Assembly: GCA_036392935.1 (NCBI GenBank)
Contig: DASVWZ010000253.1
Coordinates: 1 to 49,658, forward strand
DNA length: 49,658 nucleotides
Source of the DNA: DASVWZ01 sp036392935
Lineage (GTDB): Bacteria > Acidobacteriota > Terriglobia > Terriglobales > Acidobacteriaceae
Direction of reading: 5' to 3'
The stretch's first letter is position 1; every line of letters starts with the position of its first letter. Below, one piece after another: positions 15,309 through 22,908 of this stretch. The translations under genes were made by a program, and so were the position numbers. A model generated the notes under the pieces. It worked only from the letters and a program-made list of their open reading frames with translations, had not been told where the DNA came from and ran no database searches.

Positions 15309-16766
15309 CTACTGCATGAACCCGCCGGTATCTTTGCGCGCCGTGCCGCCGACGGTCAGGCGATCGACCTTTAACGTCGGAATGCCAACGCCGACTGGTA
15401 CGGCCTGGCCATCTTTACCGCAGGTGCCAACGCCTTCGTCGAGCTTGAGATCGTTGCCGACCATGGACACGCGCGTCAGCACGTCAGGTCCGTTGCCGAT
15501 GAGAGTCGCGCCTTTGATCGGCGCGGTCACCTGGCCGTCTTCGATCAGATAGGCTTCCGACGCCGAAAATACGAACTTGCCGTTGGTGATGTCGACCTGG
15601 CCCCCGCCAAAGTTGACCGCGTAAATGCCACGCTTCACTGAGCGCAGAATATCCTGCGGATCGTCGTTGCCGGCGAGCATATAAGTATTGGTCATGCGGG
15701 GCATGGGAATATGCTCATAGCTTTCGCGGCGCCCGTTACCGGTGTTGGCCACGCCCATCAGGCGTGCAGAAAGTTTGTCGCTCAAATAACCCTTCAGAAT
15801 GCCCTTTTCGATGAGGACGGTGTTTTGCGTGGTGTTGCCTTCATCATCCACATTCAATGAGCCGCGGCGCCAGGGCATGGTGCCGTTATCCACTACGGTG
15901 CACTTTTCGCTGGCTACGCGCTTCCCGATGAGACCGGCAAACGCGGACGTCTGTTTGCGATTGAAATCGGCTTCAAGGCCGTGGCCCACTGCTTCATGCA
16001 AAAGCACGCCAGGCCATCCCGGGCCGAGTACGACTTCCATGTCTCCGGCGGGAGCTTCGCGGGCGTCGAGTTGCAATATCGCCTGACGGGCAGCCTCTTT
16101 GGCGAAATATTCTGGCGTCTTCTCGCCGAAAAAGAAATCGAGCGCCACGCGTCCACCGCCGCCGGCCGTTCCACGCGCAGAGTTGCCGTCAGTTTTCGCG
16201 AGGCAAAAAACGTTCATGCGCGCCAGCGGCTGCGAGTCTTCGGCAAAAGTGCCATCGGATCCGATCACGAGAATATTGCGTAGCTCATCAGCGTAACTCG
16301 ATCGCACTTCTTTAATGCGTGGATCGTAGGCGCGGGCAGCGGTGTCGCCCCGCATGACGAGTTCAACCTTCGCGGTGATTTCGGCGTCGACCGAAGGCAG
16401 CGTAACCGGATAAAGACTGCGCGCTTGCTTTTCCTGAAATCCCACTGACGGCGTCTTTGCCGGGCCGCTGGCGATGAGCGCAGCGGTGCGGGCAGCATGC
16501 AAAATGCGCGCGGGTGAAAGGTCGTCGGTGTAGGCGTAGCCGGTGCGCTCGCCGGAGATGACGCGAATGCCGCACCCCGCCGAGATTCCCTGCGAGGCCG
16601 ACTTCACCATGGATTCATCGACCAGAAGCGAGGTCGAGGAAAGATATTCAAAATAAAGGTCGGCGTAGTCGCCGCCGGCCGAGAGCGCAGCCGCCAAGTA
16701 GCGTTCAAGATCGCGCTCGGTCAGGCCGTAATGTTCGAAGAAGAAACGAGATTTTTCCACAGTCAT
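15309..16766 (-). CDS. tldD: Metalloprotease TldD
   Basis: TldD is the catalytic, zinc-carrying subunit of the TldD/TldE protease. The 485-residue protein starting at the ATG at 16766 (MTVEKSRFFFEHYGL) matches the family N-terminus; a GTG-led extension to 16817 adds 17 unrelated residues. Zinc ligands are the HEAVGH motif (residues 257-262 in LLHEAVGHGLEADF) and the C-terminal cysteine of DEGVGTCGKDGQ near residue 450. Other family blocks are AYTDDLSPARIL, AYDPRIKEVRSSYAD, RGSLNVDDEG and NFGGGQVDITNGKFVFSASEAYLIEDG. Its partner pmbA lies at 12998-14386 on the same strand; vapBC is between them on the other strand. Confidence 0.94.
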   Translation of the reverse strand: MTVEKSRFFFEHYGLTERDLERYLAAALSAGGDYADLYFEYLSSTSLLVDESMVKSASQGISAGCGIRVISGERTGYAYTDDLSPARILHAARTAALIASGPAKTPSVGFQEKQARSLYPVTLPSVDAEITAKVELVMRGDTAARAYDPRIKEVRSSYADELRNILVIGSDGTFAEDSQPLARMNVFCLAKTDGNSARGTAGGGGRVALDFFFGEKTPEYFAKEAARQAILQLDAREAPAGDMEVVLGPGWPGVLLHEAVGHGLEADFNRKQTSAFAGLIGKRVASEKCTVVDNGTMPWRRGSLNVDDEGNTTQNTVLIEKGILKGYLSDKLSARLMGVANTGNGRRESYEHIPMPRMTNTYMLAGNDDPQDILRSVKRGIYAVNFGGGQVDITNGKFVFSASEAYLIEDGQVTAPIKGATLIGNGPDVLTRVSMVGNDLKLDEGVGTCGKDGQAVPVGVGIPTLKVDRLTVGGTARKDTGGFMQ

Positions 16767-16884
16767 TTGATGATTCCGCGCCCCGCTTGGACTCGGGCTA
16801 GGTTGATTATCCCACACCCGGAAAATGCCGAAAAATGGTTAGTTATCACAGACGCAGCTATGCGTAGCTGGGACACTTTCTGTC

Positions 16885-18456
16885 ATGACGCCAGATTCGA
16901 TTGCGAAAGCGCTTTCAGAATTCCTTCGTTGCGCACAGGATGCCGTGATCGTCGAAGACGGCGCAGCGGTCTTTGATCTGCGCGAGTCGAAGTATTCCAT
17001 TTCAGGAGAGCGCAACAAGTGCCTGCTGCATGTCTGGTCAGCAGAAAGAAATGCCGTTCGACGTGTTCTCGATCTTGAACTGAAGAACGACGTGTTACGG
17101 CTGAGCGTGCAACGCATGGGCCAGACGAAGCCGACCAAGCTCGAAATTTGCCGCGAACGTGACCGGCGAACGCCCTCCGCCAAGCGCATGGCGCGATTGG
17201 CCTATAGCCGCGTGCTGGGCCGCGTGCTGATGAAACAGTTCCCCGGTTGGAAAGCCACGGCGTTGAGCACAGCAATAGACTTGGAACGATCATTCGGCCC
17301 AGTTTACTCACGTGGGTTGCTGTGCCAGGGCCAACGCGGGTTTGCCGTGCTCGGCGTGAACGCCGAAGAGACCCAGGCATCGATCGACGGATCTCTAACC
17401 TTCGGAATTGTCTGGCTCGATTCGTGCCGTACCGCCCAGGCCGGAAAGATGGTCGTCGAAGGTTTAAAGCTGTTTCTCCCCGCCGGAAAGTCGGCAGTCG
17501 TGCGCGAACGCATCGCGTATCTCGACCGGTTCGCAGCCAAATGGCACTTGTACGAAGTCGATGGGCGTGAGGAACACGCAAAGGAAATCGATATCGCCGA
17601 CTGCGGAAACGTAGCAACCCGTTTGGTCCGAGTAACCGATGAGATGGCTACGCGCGATCGCTTCGGCAGTGAAATCGCTATCGTCCACGAACTGATGCCG
17701 GAAGCCGAGATCGCAATATTGTCTCCGGCGGAGATCGCCTTCCGCTGCCATGGGCTCGAGTTTGCACGAGCCCGGCTCGCGCAGAACCCAGCCAGTTTTC
17801 GCATGCCAGCCGAACTTGTGTTCGGCCTGGGCGTGGAAGAGAAGATTTATGACCAAGAAACTGCCACCCTGTTTGAACTACTGGTGCGCGGCATCGGCGA
17901 AGTGCGTCACAACGAAGGCCCACGCGACCACCCTTTGTGGCGAATGCATCCCGAACGCTGGCTGGAGTCGCTGGTAGTAAAGAACGTGAACGCGCTCGAC
18001 GAGCGCCTTGAAGCGAGCTCCGTCTACTCGCAGGTCCCGGCGTTTTCCGCGTCCGATCGGGCGATGATCGACGTTCTGGCAATCACGCGTGAAGGACGGC
18101 TGGCAGTCATCGAACTCAAAGCCGACGAAGACATCCACCTGCCTTTGCAGGCCCTCGATTACTGGTCGCGCGTGGCCTGGCACCATGCGCGCGGTGAGTT
18201 CAAAAAGTTCGGTTACTTCTCCGATCACGAACTCAGCGACGAAAAGCCTTGGCTGGTGCTGGTGGCGCCCGCCCTCCGGGTGCATCCGGCAACCGATACG
18301 CTGCTGCGCTACATTTCCCCGCGCGTCGTATGGATGCTGGCCGGAATCGATGAGCGATGGCGCGATCAGGTCAGAGTCGTCTTCCGCAAACGCAGTACTG
18401 TGGAGACGGAGGCGCAGAGATACGAAGTACCATCTTTGCTGAGAACCGGGTCGTAA
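16885..18456 (+). CDS. Orphan protein with C-terminal PD-(D/E)xK nuclease-like domain
   Basis: I do not recognise this 523-residue protein by name. Residues 1-340 are alpha-beta, without a known motif. The C-terminal part carries the signature of a PD-(D/E)xK nuclease fold: a helix with E361 (PERWLESLVVKN), D396 in AMIDVLAI, E410-x-K412 in LAVIELKADED, and Q422 followed by Y426 and W427 in LQALDYWSRV. In this superfamily the D, E and K residues bind metal and cleave DNA or RNA. It could act in repair or restriction; it could also be a non-catalytic relative. The start is the ATG at 16885, divergent from tldD. A small membrane protein, an ECF sigma factor and a thioredoxin-like protein follow on the same strand. 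Confidence 0.6.
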   Translation: MTPDSIAKALSEFLRCAQDAVIVEDGAAVFDLRESKYSISGERNKCLLHVWSAERNAVRRVLDLELKNDVLRLSVQRMGQTKPTKLEICRERDRRTPSAKRMARLAYSRVLGRVLMKQFPGWKATALSTAIDLERSFGPVYSRGLLCQGQRGFAVLGVNAEETQASIDGSLTFGIVWLDSCRTAQAGKMVVEGLKLFLPAGKSAVVRERIAYLDRFAAKWHLYEVDGREEHAKEIDIADCGNVATRLVRVTDEMATRDRFGSEIAIVHELMPEAEIAILSPAEIAFRCHGLEFARARLAQNPASFRMPAELVFGLGVEEKIYDQETATLFELLVRGIGEVRHNEGPRDHPLWRMHPERWLESLVVKNVNALDERLEASSVYSQVPAFSASDRAMIDVLAITREGRLAVIELKADEDIHLPLQALDYWSRVAWHHARGEFKKFGYFSDHELSDEKPWLVLVAPALRVHPATDTLLRYISPRVVWMLAGIDERWRDQVRVVFRKRSTVETEAQRYEVPSLLRTGS

Positions 18457-18488
18457 GCTTAAGGATTATCAATACTGCCAGCGCCGTT

Positions 18489-18809
18489 TTGGGCGTTCTT
18501 GGGATTTGGCTGATGTCGCGATGTTACGCCCGGCAATTTGGTAGAAATATTTTGTTCGCGCTCATCTATCCGATCCTTATTTTCTGCGGAAAAAGCGACA
18601 GGGTGCGCCGCCTCGTGCAAGCCAAAGCCGATTCAAGCCGCGATATGCCCGATTCGGTCATGAACATGACGCTCGGCATCAATTTGCTGTTCTGGGCGTT
18701 CTTCCTGCAGTTGATCAGCCTACTAATTGATTACCTCCAAAAAAATAGGGGTGCCGGATTTTTTGTTCGAAACCCTGTCACAATTTTCCTTCGAGGAGCG
18801 TTGTACTGA
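18489..18809 (+). CDS. Small membrane protein, start uncertain
   Basis: The frame contains two hydrophobic segments (LFALIYPILIFC and LGINLLFWAFFLQLISLLI) with a basic loop (KSDRVRRLVQAKADSSRD) between them, plus a hydrophobic stretch at the N-terminus (VLGVLGIWLM). It has no homolog that I recognise. The open frame runs from within the preceding gene but holds no ATG until 18513. I give TTG 18489, which keeps the first hydrophobic stretch; an ATT at 18465 with AAGG beside it is also imaginable. The stop at 18807-18809 is one base before the GTG of the sigma factor gene, so the two are probably translationally coupled. Confidence 0.5.
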   Translation: MGVLGIWLMSRCYARQFGRNILFALIYPILIFCGKSDRVRRLVQAKADSSRDMPDSVMNMTLGINLLFWAFFLQLISLLIDYLQKNRGAGFFVRNPVTIFLRGALY

Positions 18810-18810
18810 T

Positions 18811-19347
18811 GTGAGCGCATCCGATGAAGCTCTGGCAGAGGTAAAGGCAGCCCAGACGGAGTTCGATCTGGGGGCAGTATTTCGCTCGCAGTATGCTCGC
18901 ATCGCTCGCATTATCGGCCGCGTTGTTCGCGATTCTGCCCGTGCAGAGGAACTCGCCGTCGAAGTTTTCCTGAAACTGTCACGCAGCCCACGCGCACAAA
19001 GAGAGAACACCGAAGCCTGGCTCTACCGCGTAGCGGTGCGAACCGGCCTCGACGAGTTACGGCGATCGGCCCGCCGGTCCCGGTATGAGCACCTCGTGTC
19101 GTTTGTACGTGGTACGCCAACGCCGGAGGAAATACTCGCCGCCAACCAGGAGCAGGAACGGGTGCGCCGAGTATTGTGCCTGATCTCACCGCGGCAAGCC
19201 GAGCTGCTGCTTCTTCGCAGCCAGGGACTTACTTATGACGAGGTTGCCGCCGCGCTCAAGCGGAATCCGGCCTCCATCGGCACGCTTCTCAGCCGCGCGC
19301 AAGACTCATTTCGAAAGGAGTACATAAAACTCTATGGACCGCGATAG
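18811..19347 (+). CDS. ECF-type RNA polymerase sigma factor
   Basis: This 178-residue sigma factor directs RNA polymerase to specific promoters. Region 2 is at about residues 22-88 (FRSQYARIARIIGRVVRDSARAEELAVEVFLKL, then ENTEAWLYRVAVRTGLDELRR). Region 4 is at about 120-175 (LISPRQAELLLLRSQGLTYDEVAAAL, then PASIGTLLSRAQDSFRKEY). There is no region 1 or 3, as is typical of ECF sigmas. I chose the GTG at 18811 because GGAG is upstream and the longer TTG-led frame from 18727 overlaps the membrane protein gene. The next gene starts inside its last codons, so sigma and the following membrane protein are made together, suggesting that protein controls sigma activity. Confidence 0.88.
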   Translation: MSASDEALAEVKAAQTEFDLGAVFRSQYARIARIIGRVVRDSARAEELAVEVFLKLSRSPRAQRENTEAWLYRVAVRTGLDELRRSARRSRYEHLVSFVRGTPTPEEILAANQEQERVRRVLCLISPRQAELLLLRSQGLTYDEVAAALKRNPASIGTLLSRAQDSFRKEYIKLYGPR

Positions 19348-20062
19348 CCTAGCAAATCCCGATTGGGTCGACGACCGCCTGGCTGCCCTCGGCCTCGATA
19401 GCAATTGGCAACCCAATACCTCCGATGCGTGGCTGCGTTTGCAGGCCCTGCGGCATCAGCGCAGCAGCAGCCGTTCCCGCTGGGCGTTGCTCGCCGTGGC
19501 AGTAACTGCCGCGCTGCTTTCTCTCATGACATTCCACTCCCCACGCGTCTTTGCCCATTACTGTCTCGACTGCTCAGTCGCTTTTTGGCAGAGCCTGTCG
19601 ACGGCAGGCCCGGCTCAACCGCCGGTCAACCCCGAAACAGATCGGCGGCTCGCCCCCGATTTTGCTCTGCAAGACTCGTCCGGCAAGACCATCAGGGTTT
19701 CCGACTTTCGCGGTCAGGTCGTGTTGTTGAATTTCTGGGCGACCTGGTGCGGCGGGTGCGAGACCGAAATTCCATCGCTGATCCACTTTGCGGACAAGTA
19801 CAAGAACGACGGATTCAGCATCGTCGGTGTCGCCATGGACGATGATGGCTGGAAGGCGGTTATGCCTTACCTGAAGGCCAAGAAAATTAATTACTCAGTA
19901 GTGATCGGGAATGAAACCTTGGAGAAGCTTTACGGCGTCACCGCCATGCCGGTGAGCGTATTGATCGATCGTAACGGCAGAATCGCAGATGAGCATTGCG
20001 GAGTGATCAAGAAAGCTCAATATGAACCGCTAATTTCTGCGGTACTGCAGGAAAAGCCCTAG
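19334..20062 (+). CDS. Anti-sigma-like membrane segment fused to a TlpA-type thioredoxin
   Basis: This 242-residue protein has a cytoplasmic N-terminus (about residues 1-49, with DDRLAALGLDSNWQPN and WLRLQALRHQ), one transmembrane helix (about 50-67), a short region with CLDC (77-80), and a thioredoxin-like domain from about 104. The latter has the active-site WCGGC (C139, C142) and a cis-proline loop VTAMPVSVLIDRNGRIADEHCG. The domain resembles ResA/TlpA proteins that reduce disulfides outside the cytoplasm. Its ATG lies 14 bases inside the sigma gene, the arrangement of sigma/anti-sigma pairs. An anti-sigma role for the N-terminus is inference; it lacks the zinc HxxxCxxC motif. The CLDC pair could be the redox input. 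Confidence 0.75.
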   Translation: MDRDSLANPDWVDDRLAALGLDSNWQPNTSDAWLRLQALRHQRSSSRSRWALLAVAVTAALLSLMTFHSPRVFAHYCLDCSVAFWQSLSTAGPAQPPVNPETDRRLAPDFALQDSSGKTIRVSDFRGQVVLLNFWATWCGGCETEIPSLIHFADKYKNDGFSIVGVAMDDDGWKAVMPYLKAKKINYSVVIGNETLEKLYGVTAMPVSVLIDRNGRIADEHCGVIKKAQYEPLISAVLQEKP

Positions 20063-20080
20063 CGTTATCCGATAGCGCTT

Positions 20081-20113
20081 CCAAAAATAAATGGGGCGGC
20101 CTTTTGGCCGCCC
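20081..20113 (-). terminator. Intrinsic terminator of ftsH
   Basis: GGGCGGCC (20094-20101) and GGCCGCCC (20106-20113) form a perfect eight-base stem with a four-base loop. Read on the minus strand the stem is followed by CATTTATTTTT, giving the U-rich tail expected of the ftsH transcript end. On the plus strand no U-run follows, though the stem could still affect the thioredoxin operon. Confidence 0.8.
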
Positions 20114-20139
20114 AACTAACGAATAGCAAATGACTTGAT

Positions 20140-22044
20140 CTACGCTCGCGCCGGACTTTCCCCGCCCTGCGCCAGTCCCGGACGTCCCGGTTCCGGCTTC
20201 AGCACCTGCTGCACGCCGTCTTCGGTCTTCGGCGGAGGCACGATCGTCGGCAGCTCTTTGCCTTCGATGATCATCTTGATCTCGTTGGCGTCCAGCACTT
20301 CGCGCTCCAGCAGCGCCAGTGCAATGCGGATCAGCGCTTCGCGGCCTTCGCCCAATATGCCCTTAGCCGTGTCATATCCCTGGCCGATAATGCGCCGCAC
20401 TTCCTCGTCGATTTTGATTGCGGTGGCTTCGCTGTAATCGCGATGCTGCGCAATTTCGCGTCCGAGGAAGATCTGTTCTTCTTTTTTGCCGAAGGTCAGC
20501 GGACCCAGTTCGCTCATGCCGAACTCGCAAACCATTTTGCGCGCCATCTCCGTGGCCCGCTCAATGTCGTTGCCTGCGCCCGTGCTCATCTGGTTCAGGA
20601 ACATCTCTTCCGCAATCCGGCCGCCCATCATGATGGCGATCTCGGTCTCCAGATAGTCCTTGGTGTAGTTGTGCTTGTCGTCGATCGGCAATTGCATGGT
20701 CACGCCCAGAGCCATACCGCGCGGGATAATCGTGACCTTATGCAGCGGATCGGAATTCGGCAGCTTCGCCGCTACCAGCGCATGCCCCGCTTCGTGATAC
20801 GCCGTGACTTTCTTTTCCTCTTCTGACAGCAGCAGCGACTTGCGCTCCACGCCCATCAGAACTTTATCCTTGGCGATCTCAAAGTCGTACATCAGCACCG
20901 CTTTGCGGTTCTGCCGCGCTGCGCCCAGCGCCGCTTCGTTAACCATGTTGGCCAGATCCGCGCCCGAAAATCCCGGTGTTCCACGTGCCAGCACGCTGAG
21001 ATTCACATCGTCAGCCACCGGAATCTTCCGCGTATGCACTCGCAGAATTTCTTCGCGTCCGCGCACATCCGGCCGGCTCACAACTACCCGCCGGTCAAAT
21101 CGCCCCGGACGCAGCAGCGCCGGATCGAGAACATCCGGCCGATTCGTCGCCGCCATCAGAATCACCCCTTCGTTCGACTCAAACCCGTCCATCTCCACCA
21201 GCAGCTGGTTCAGGGTCTGCTCGCGCTCGTCGTGCCCGCCGCCCAGGCCAGCACCACGGTGCCGTCCCACGGCGTCAATTTCGTCGATGAAGATAATGCA
21301 CGGCGCATTCTTCTTGCCCTGCTCAAACAGGTCACGTACGCGGCTCGCGCCTACGCCGACAAACATCTCAACAAAATCCGAGCCTGAAATCGAAAAGAAC
21401 GGAACGTTTGCCTCGCCGGCGACTGCCCGAGCCAGCAGAGTCTTGCCTGTTCCCGGAGGCCCAACTAGCAACACGCCTTTCGGAATCCGTCCACCGAGCT
21501 TCTGGAACTTCTGCGCTTCGCGCAGGAACTCAATAATCTCACGCAGCTCTTCTTTGGCTTCGTCTACACCCGCAACATCTTTAAACGTGACTTTTTTCTG
21601 CTGCATGGAAAGCAGCCGCGCCCGGCTCTTGCCAAACGAAAGGGCTTTATTGCCCCCGGTTTGCATCTGCCGGATCATGAAGAACCACAATGCCGCCAGC
21701 AGGATGAGCGGAGCGAAATTCAGCAGCCAGGTGGGCCAGCCGCCGTTGCTGATGTCGCGGAAATTGATCATGACTCCCTTGCTGCGCAAGGTGTCAATCA
21801 TCTGTGGGTAGTTGGCGGGAGCGGTGGTATGAAACGCGTTGCCATCAGTTTTTTTGCCGCGCACTTCCATGCCGGTGATGGTGACTTCCTTGACGGCACC
21901 CTGATCCACATCAGACATGAACTGCGAAAAATTGACCTCCGTCTCCTTCTGCCCTGAGCTTCCGGCCTTGACCACCTGCCACAGCAGAAACACAGAAAGG
22001 ACGATTACCAGCCAAAAACCCACCGTTTTAACTGTCGAATTCAC
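20140..22044 (-). CDS. ftsH: ATP-dependent zinc metalloprotease FtsH
   Basis: FtsH is a hexameric, membrane-anchored AAA+ protease that unfolds and degrades membrane and regulatory proteins. The 634-residue protein has TM1 at about residues 8-27, an extracytoplasmic segment, TM2 at about 106-126, and the AAA domain from about 155. Walker A is GPPGTGKT (195-202), Walker B is IIFIDEID (250-257), and the second region of homology includes NRPDVLDPALLRPGRFDR (301-318). The peptidase zinc motif is HEAGH (417-421), with the third ligand in GNDIERATEMA. The C-terminus is short and proline-rich. The arrangement hpt then ftsH on one strand is a conserved bacterial pair; tilS, often upstream, is not present here. 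Confidence 0.97.
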   Translation of the reverse strand: MNSTVKTVGFWLVIVLSVFLLWQVVKAGSSGQKETEVNFSQFMSDVDQGAVKEVTITGMEVRGKKTDGNAFHTTAPANYPQMIDTLRSKGVMINFRDISNGGWPTWLLNFAPLILLAALWFFMIRQMQTGGNKALSFGKSRARLLSMQQKKVTFKDVAGVDEAKEELREIIEFLREAQKFQKLGGRIPKGVLLVGPPGTGKTLLARAVAGEANVPFFSISGSDFVEMFVGVGASRVRDLFEQGKKNAPCIIFIDEIDAVGRHRGAGLGGGHDEREQTLNQLLVEMDGFESNEGVILMAATNRPDVLDPALLRPGRFDRRVVVSRPDVRGREEILRVHTRKIPVADDVNLSVLARGTPGFSGADLANMVNEAALGAARQNRKAVLMYDFEIAKDKVLMGVERKSLLLSEEEKKVTAYHEAGHALVAAKLPNSDPLHKVTIIPRGMALGVTMQLPIDDKHNYTKDYLETEIAIMMGGRIAEEMFLNQMSTGAGNDIERATEMARKMVCEFGMSELGPLTFGKKEEQIFLGREIAQHRDYSEATAIKIDEEVRRIIGQGYDTAKGILGEGREALIRIALALLEREVLDANEIKMIIEGKELPTIVPPPKTEDGVQQVLKPEPGRPGLAQGGESPARA

Positions 22045-22188
22045 TAAACCCGCTCCTTGGGAAAAGCCGCAAAGACCTAGGACTGAGCCCTTGGTTATAT
22101 AGATGCCCGCCGGACGGTAAAGTCGCGGACCTGACTTATTCTAAACCTTCCCGCCGAAAAAGAAATGCCTTCATTTCCGTGACTTAGG

Positions 22189-22737
22189 TCACGGCCGGCC
22201 GTCGTTTTTGACCGCCAAATAGGGCAGGTTGCGCTCCGTCTGCTCCGGTGAGCCCAAACCGTATCCGAATACGTAGGCTTCATCCACCAGAAAGCCGAAA
22301 TAATCCGGCTGAAACTGCACCCTCCTCGCCGATTGCCGGTCCAGAAGCGTGGCCACCTTCACCGAGGCCGCCCCACGGCCTTTCAGGTCTCCCATCAGAA
22401 ATTCCGTGGTTACACCCGAATGCACCAGCCCTTCAACTAATAAGACGTGCTTCTCCCGAATATCGGCGTCGTGGCTGAAAAATATTTCCAGCGCGCCCTC
22501 GGGCTTCGTTCCCTCATACTTGTATTTTGGCTTGATGAACTGGCAGGTTACCGGCATTTCCAGCACGCGCACCAAGTCGGACACAAAAATAAAACCGTTT
22601 TCGAGTAGCGCCAGTACATGGACGCTGCGGCCCTTGTAGTCGTCGGAGATCTGCCGCGCCATCTCACGGATGCGCTTCTGGATCTGCTCCGCCGAAATCA
22701 GCGTCCGCAGCGGCGCGTTCTTGACCGCTTGTTCCAT
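22189..22737 (-). CDS. hpt: Hypoxanthine phosphoribosyltransferase-like protein
   Basis: Members of this family attach hypoxanthine or guanine to PRPP in purine salvage. The 182-residue protein starting at the ATG at 22737 (MEQAVKNAPLRTLISAEQIQ) has the family order: LISAEQIQKRIREMARQISDDY, VHVLALLENGFIFVSDLVR, and the C-terminal PDYFGFLVDEAYVFGYGL. The PRPP loop is unusual. Instead of VEDIIDTGxT it reads VEGLVHSGVT (residues 101-110), so the second acidic residue is G103 and the catalytic aspartate is H106. Activity on the usual substrates is therefore uncertain. A GTG at 22752 would add five residues. ftsH follows 144 bases downstream on the same strand. Confidence 0.88.
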   Translation of the reverse strand: MEQAVKNAPLRTLISAEQIQKRIREMARQISDDYKGRSVHVLALLENGFIFVSDLVRVLEMPVTCQFIKPKYKYEGTKPEGALEIFFSHDADIREKHVLLVEGLVHSGVTTEFLMGDLKGRGAASVKVATLLDRQSARRVQFQPDYFGFLVDEAYVFGYGLGSPEQTERNLPYLAVKNDGRP

Positions 22738-22908
22738 GGTTGAATATCTCACTGATTGTACGCGAACGGCTGTATTTGCCGGAGACCCGTTTGGCTCAGC
22801 ACGGCATTCGCCCCGCGACCCGCAGTCTGTTTGGCCCTAGGAAGCCCCACACGCGGGGCTCACGCTTTCCGGGCAACCCGACCGCGGCGGCTGCTAAGAT
22901 GGCGCTCG

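Noticed and set aside
15309..16766. Long plus-strand frames over tldD, and similar opposite-strand frames over kinases, selD and ftsH
   Set aside because: They lie antisense to well-identified genes and have basic, proline-rich composition typical of shadow frames in GC-rich DNA.
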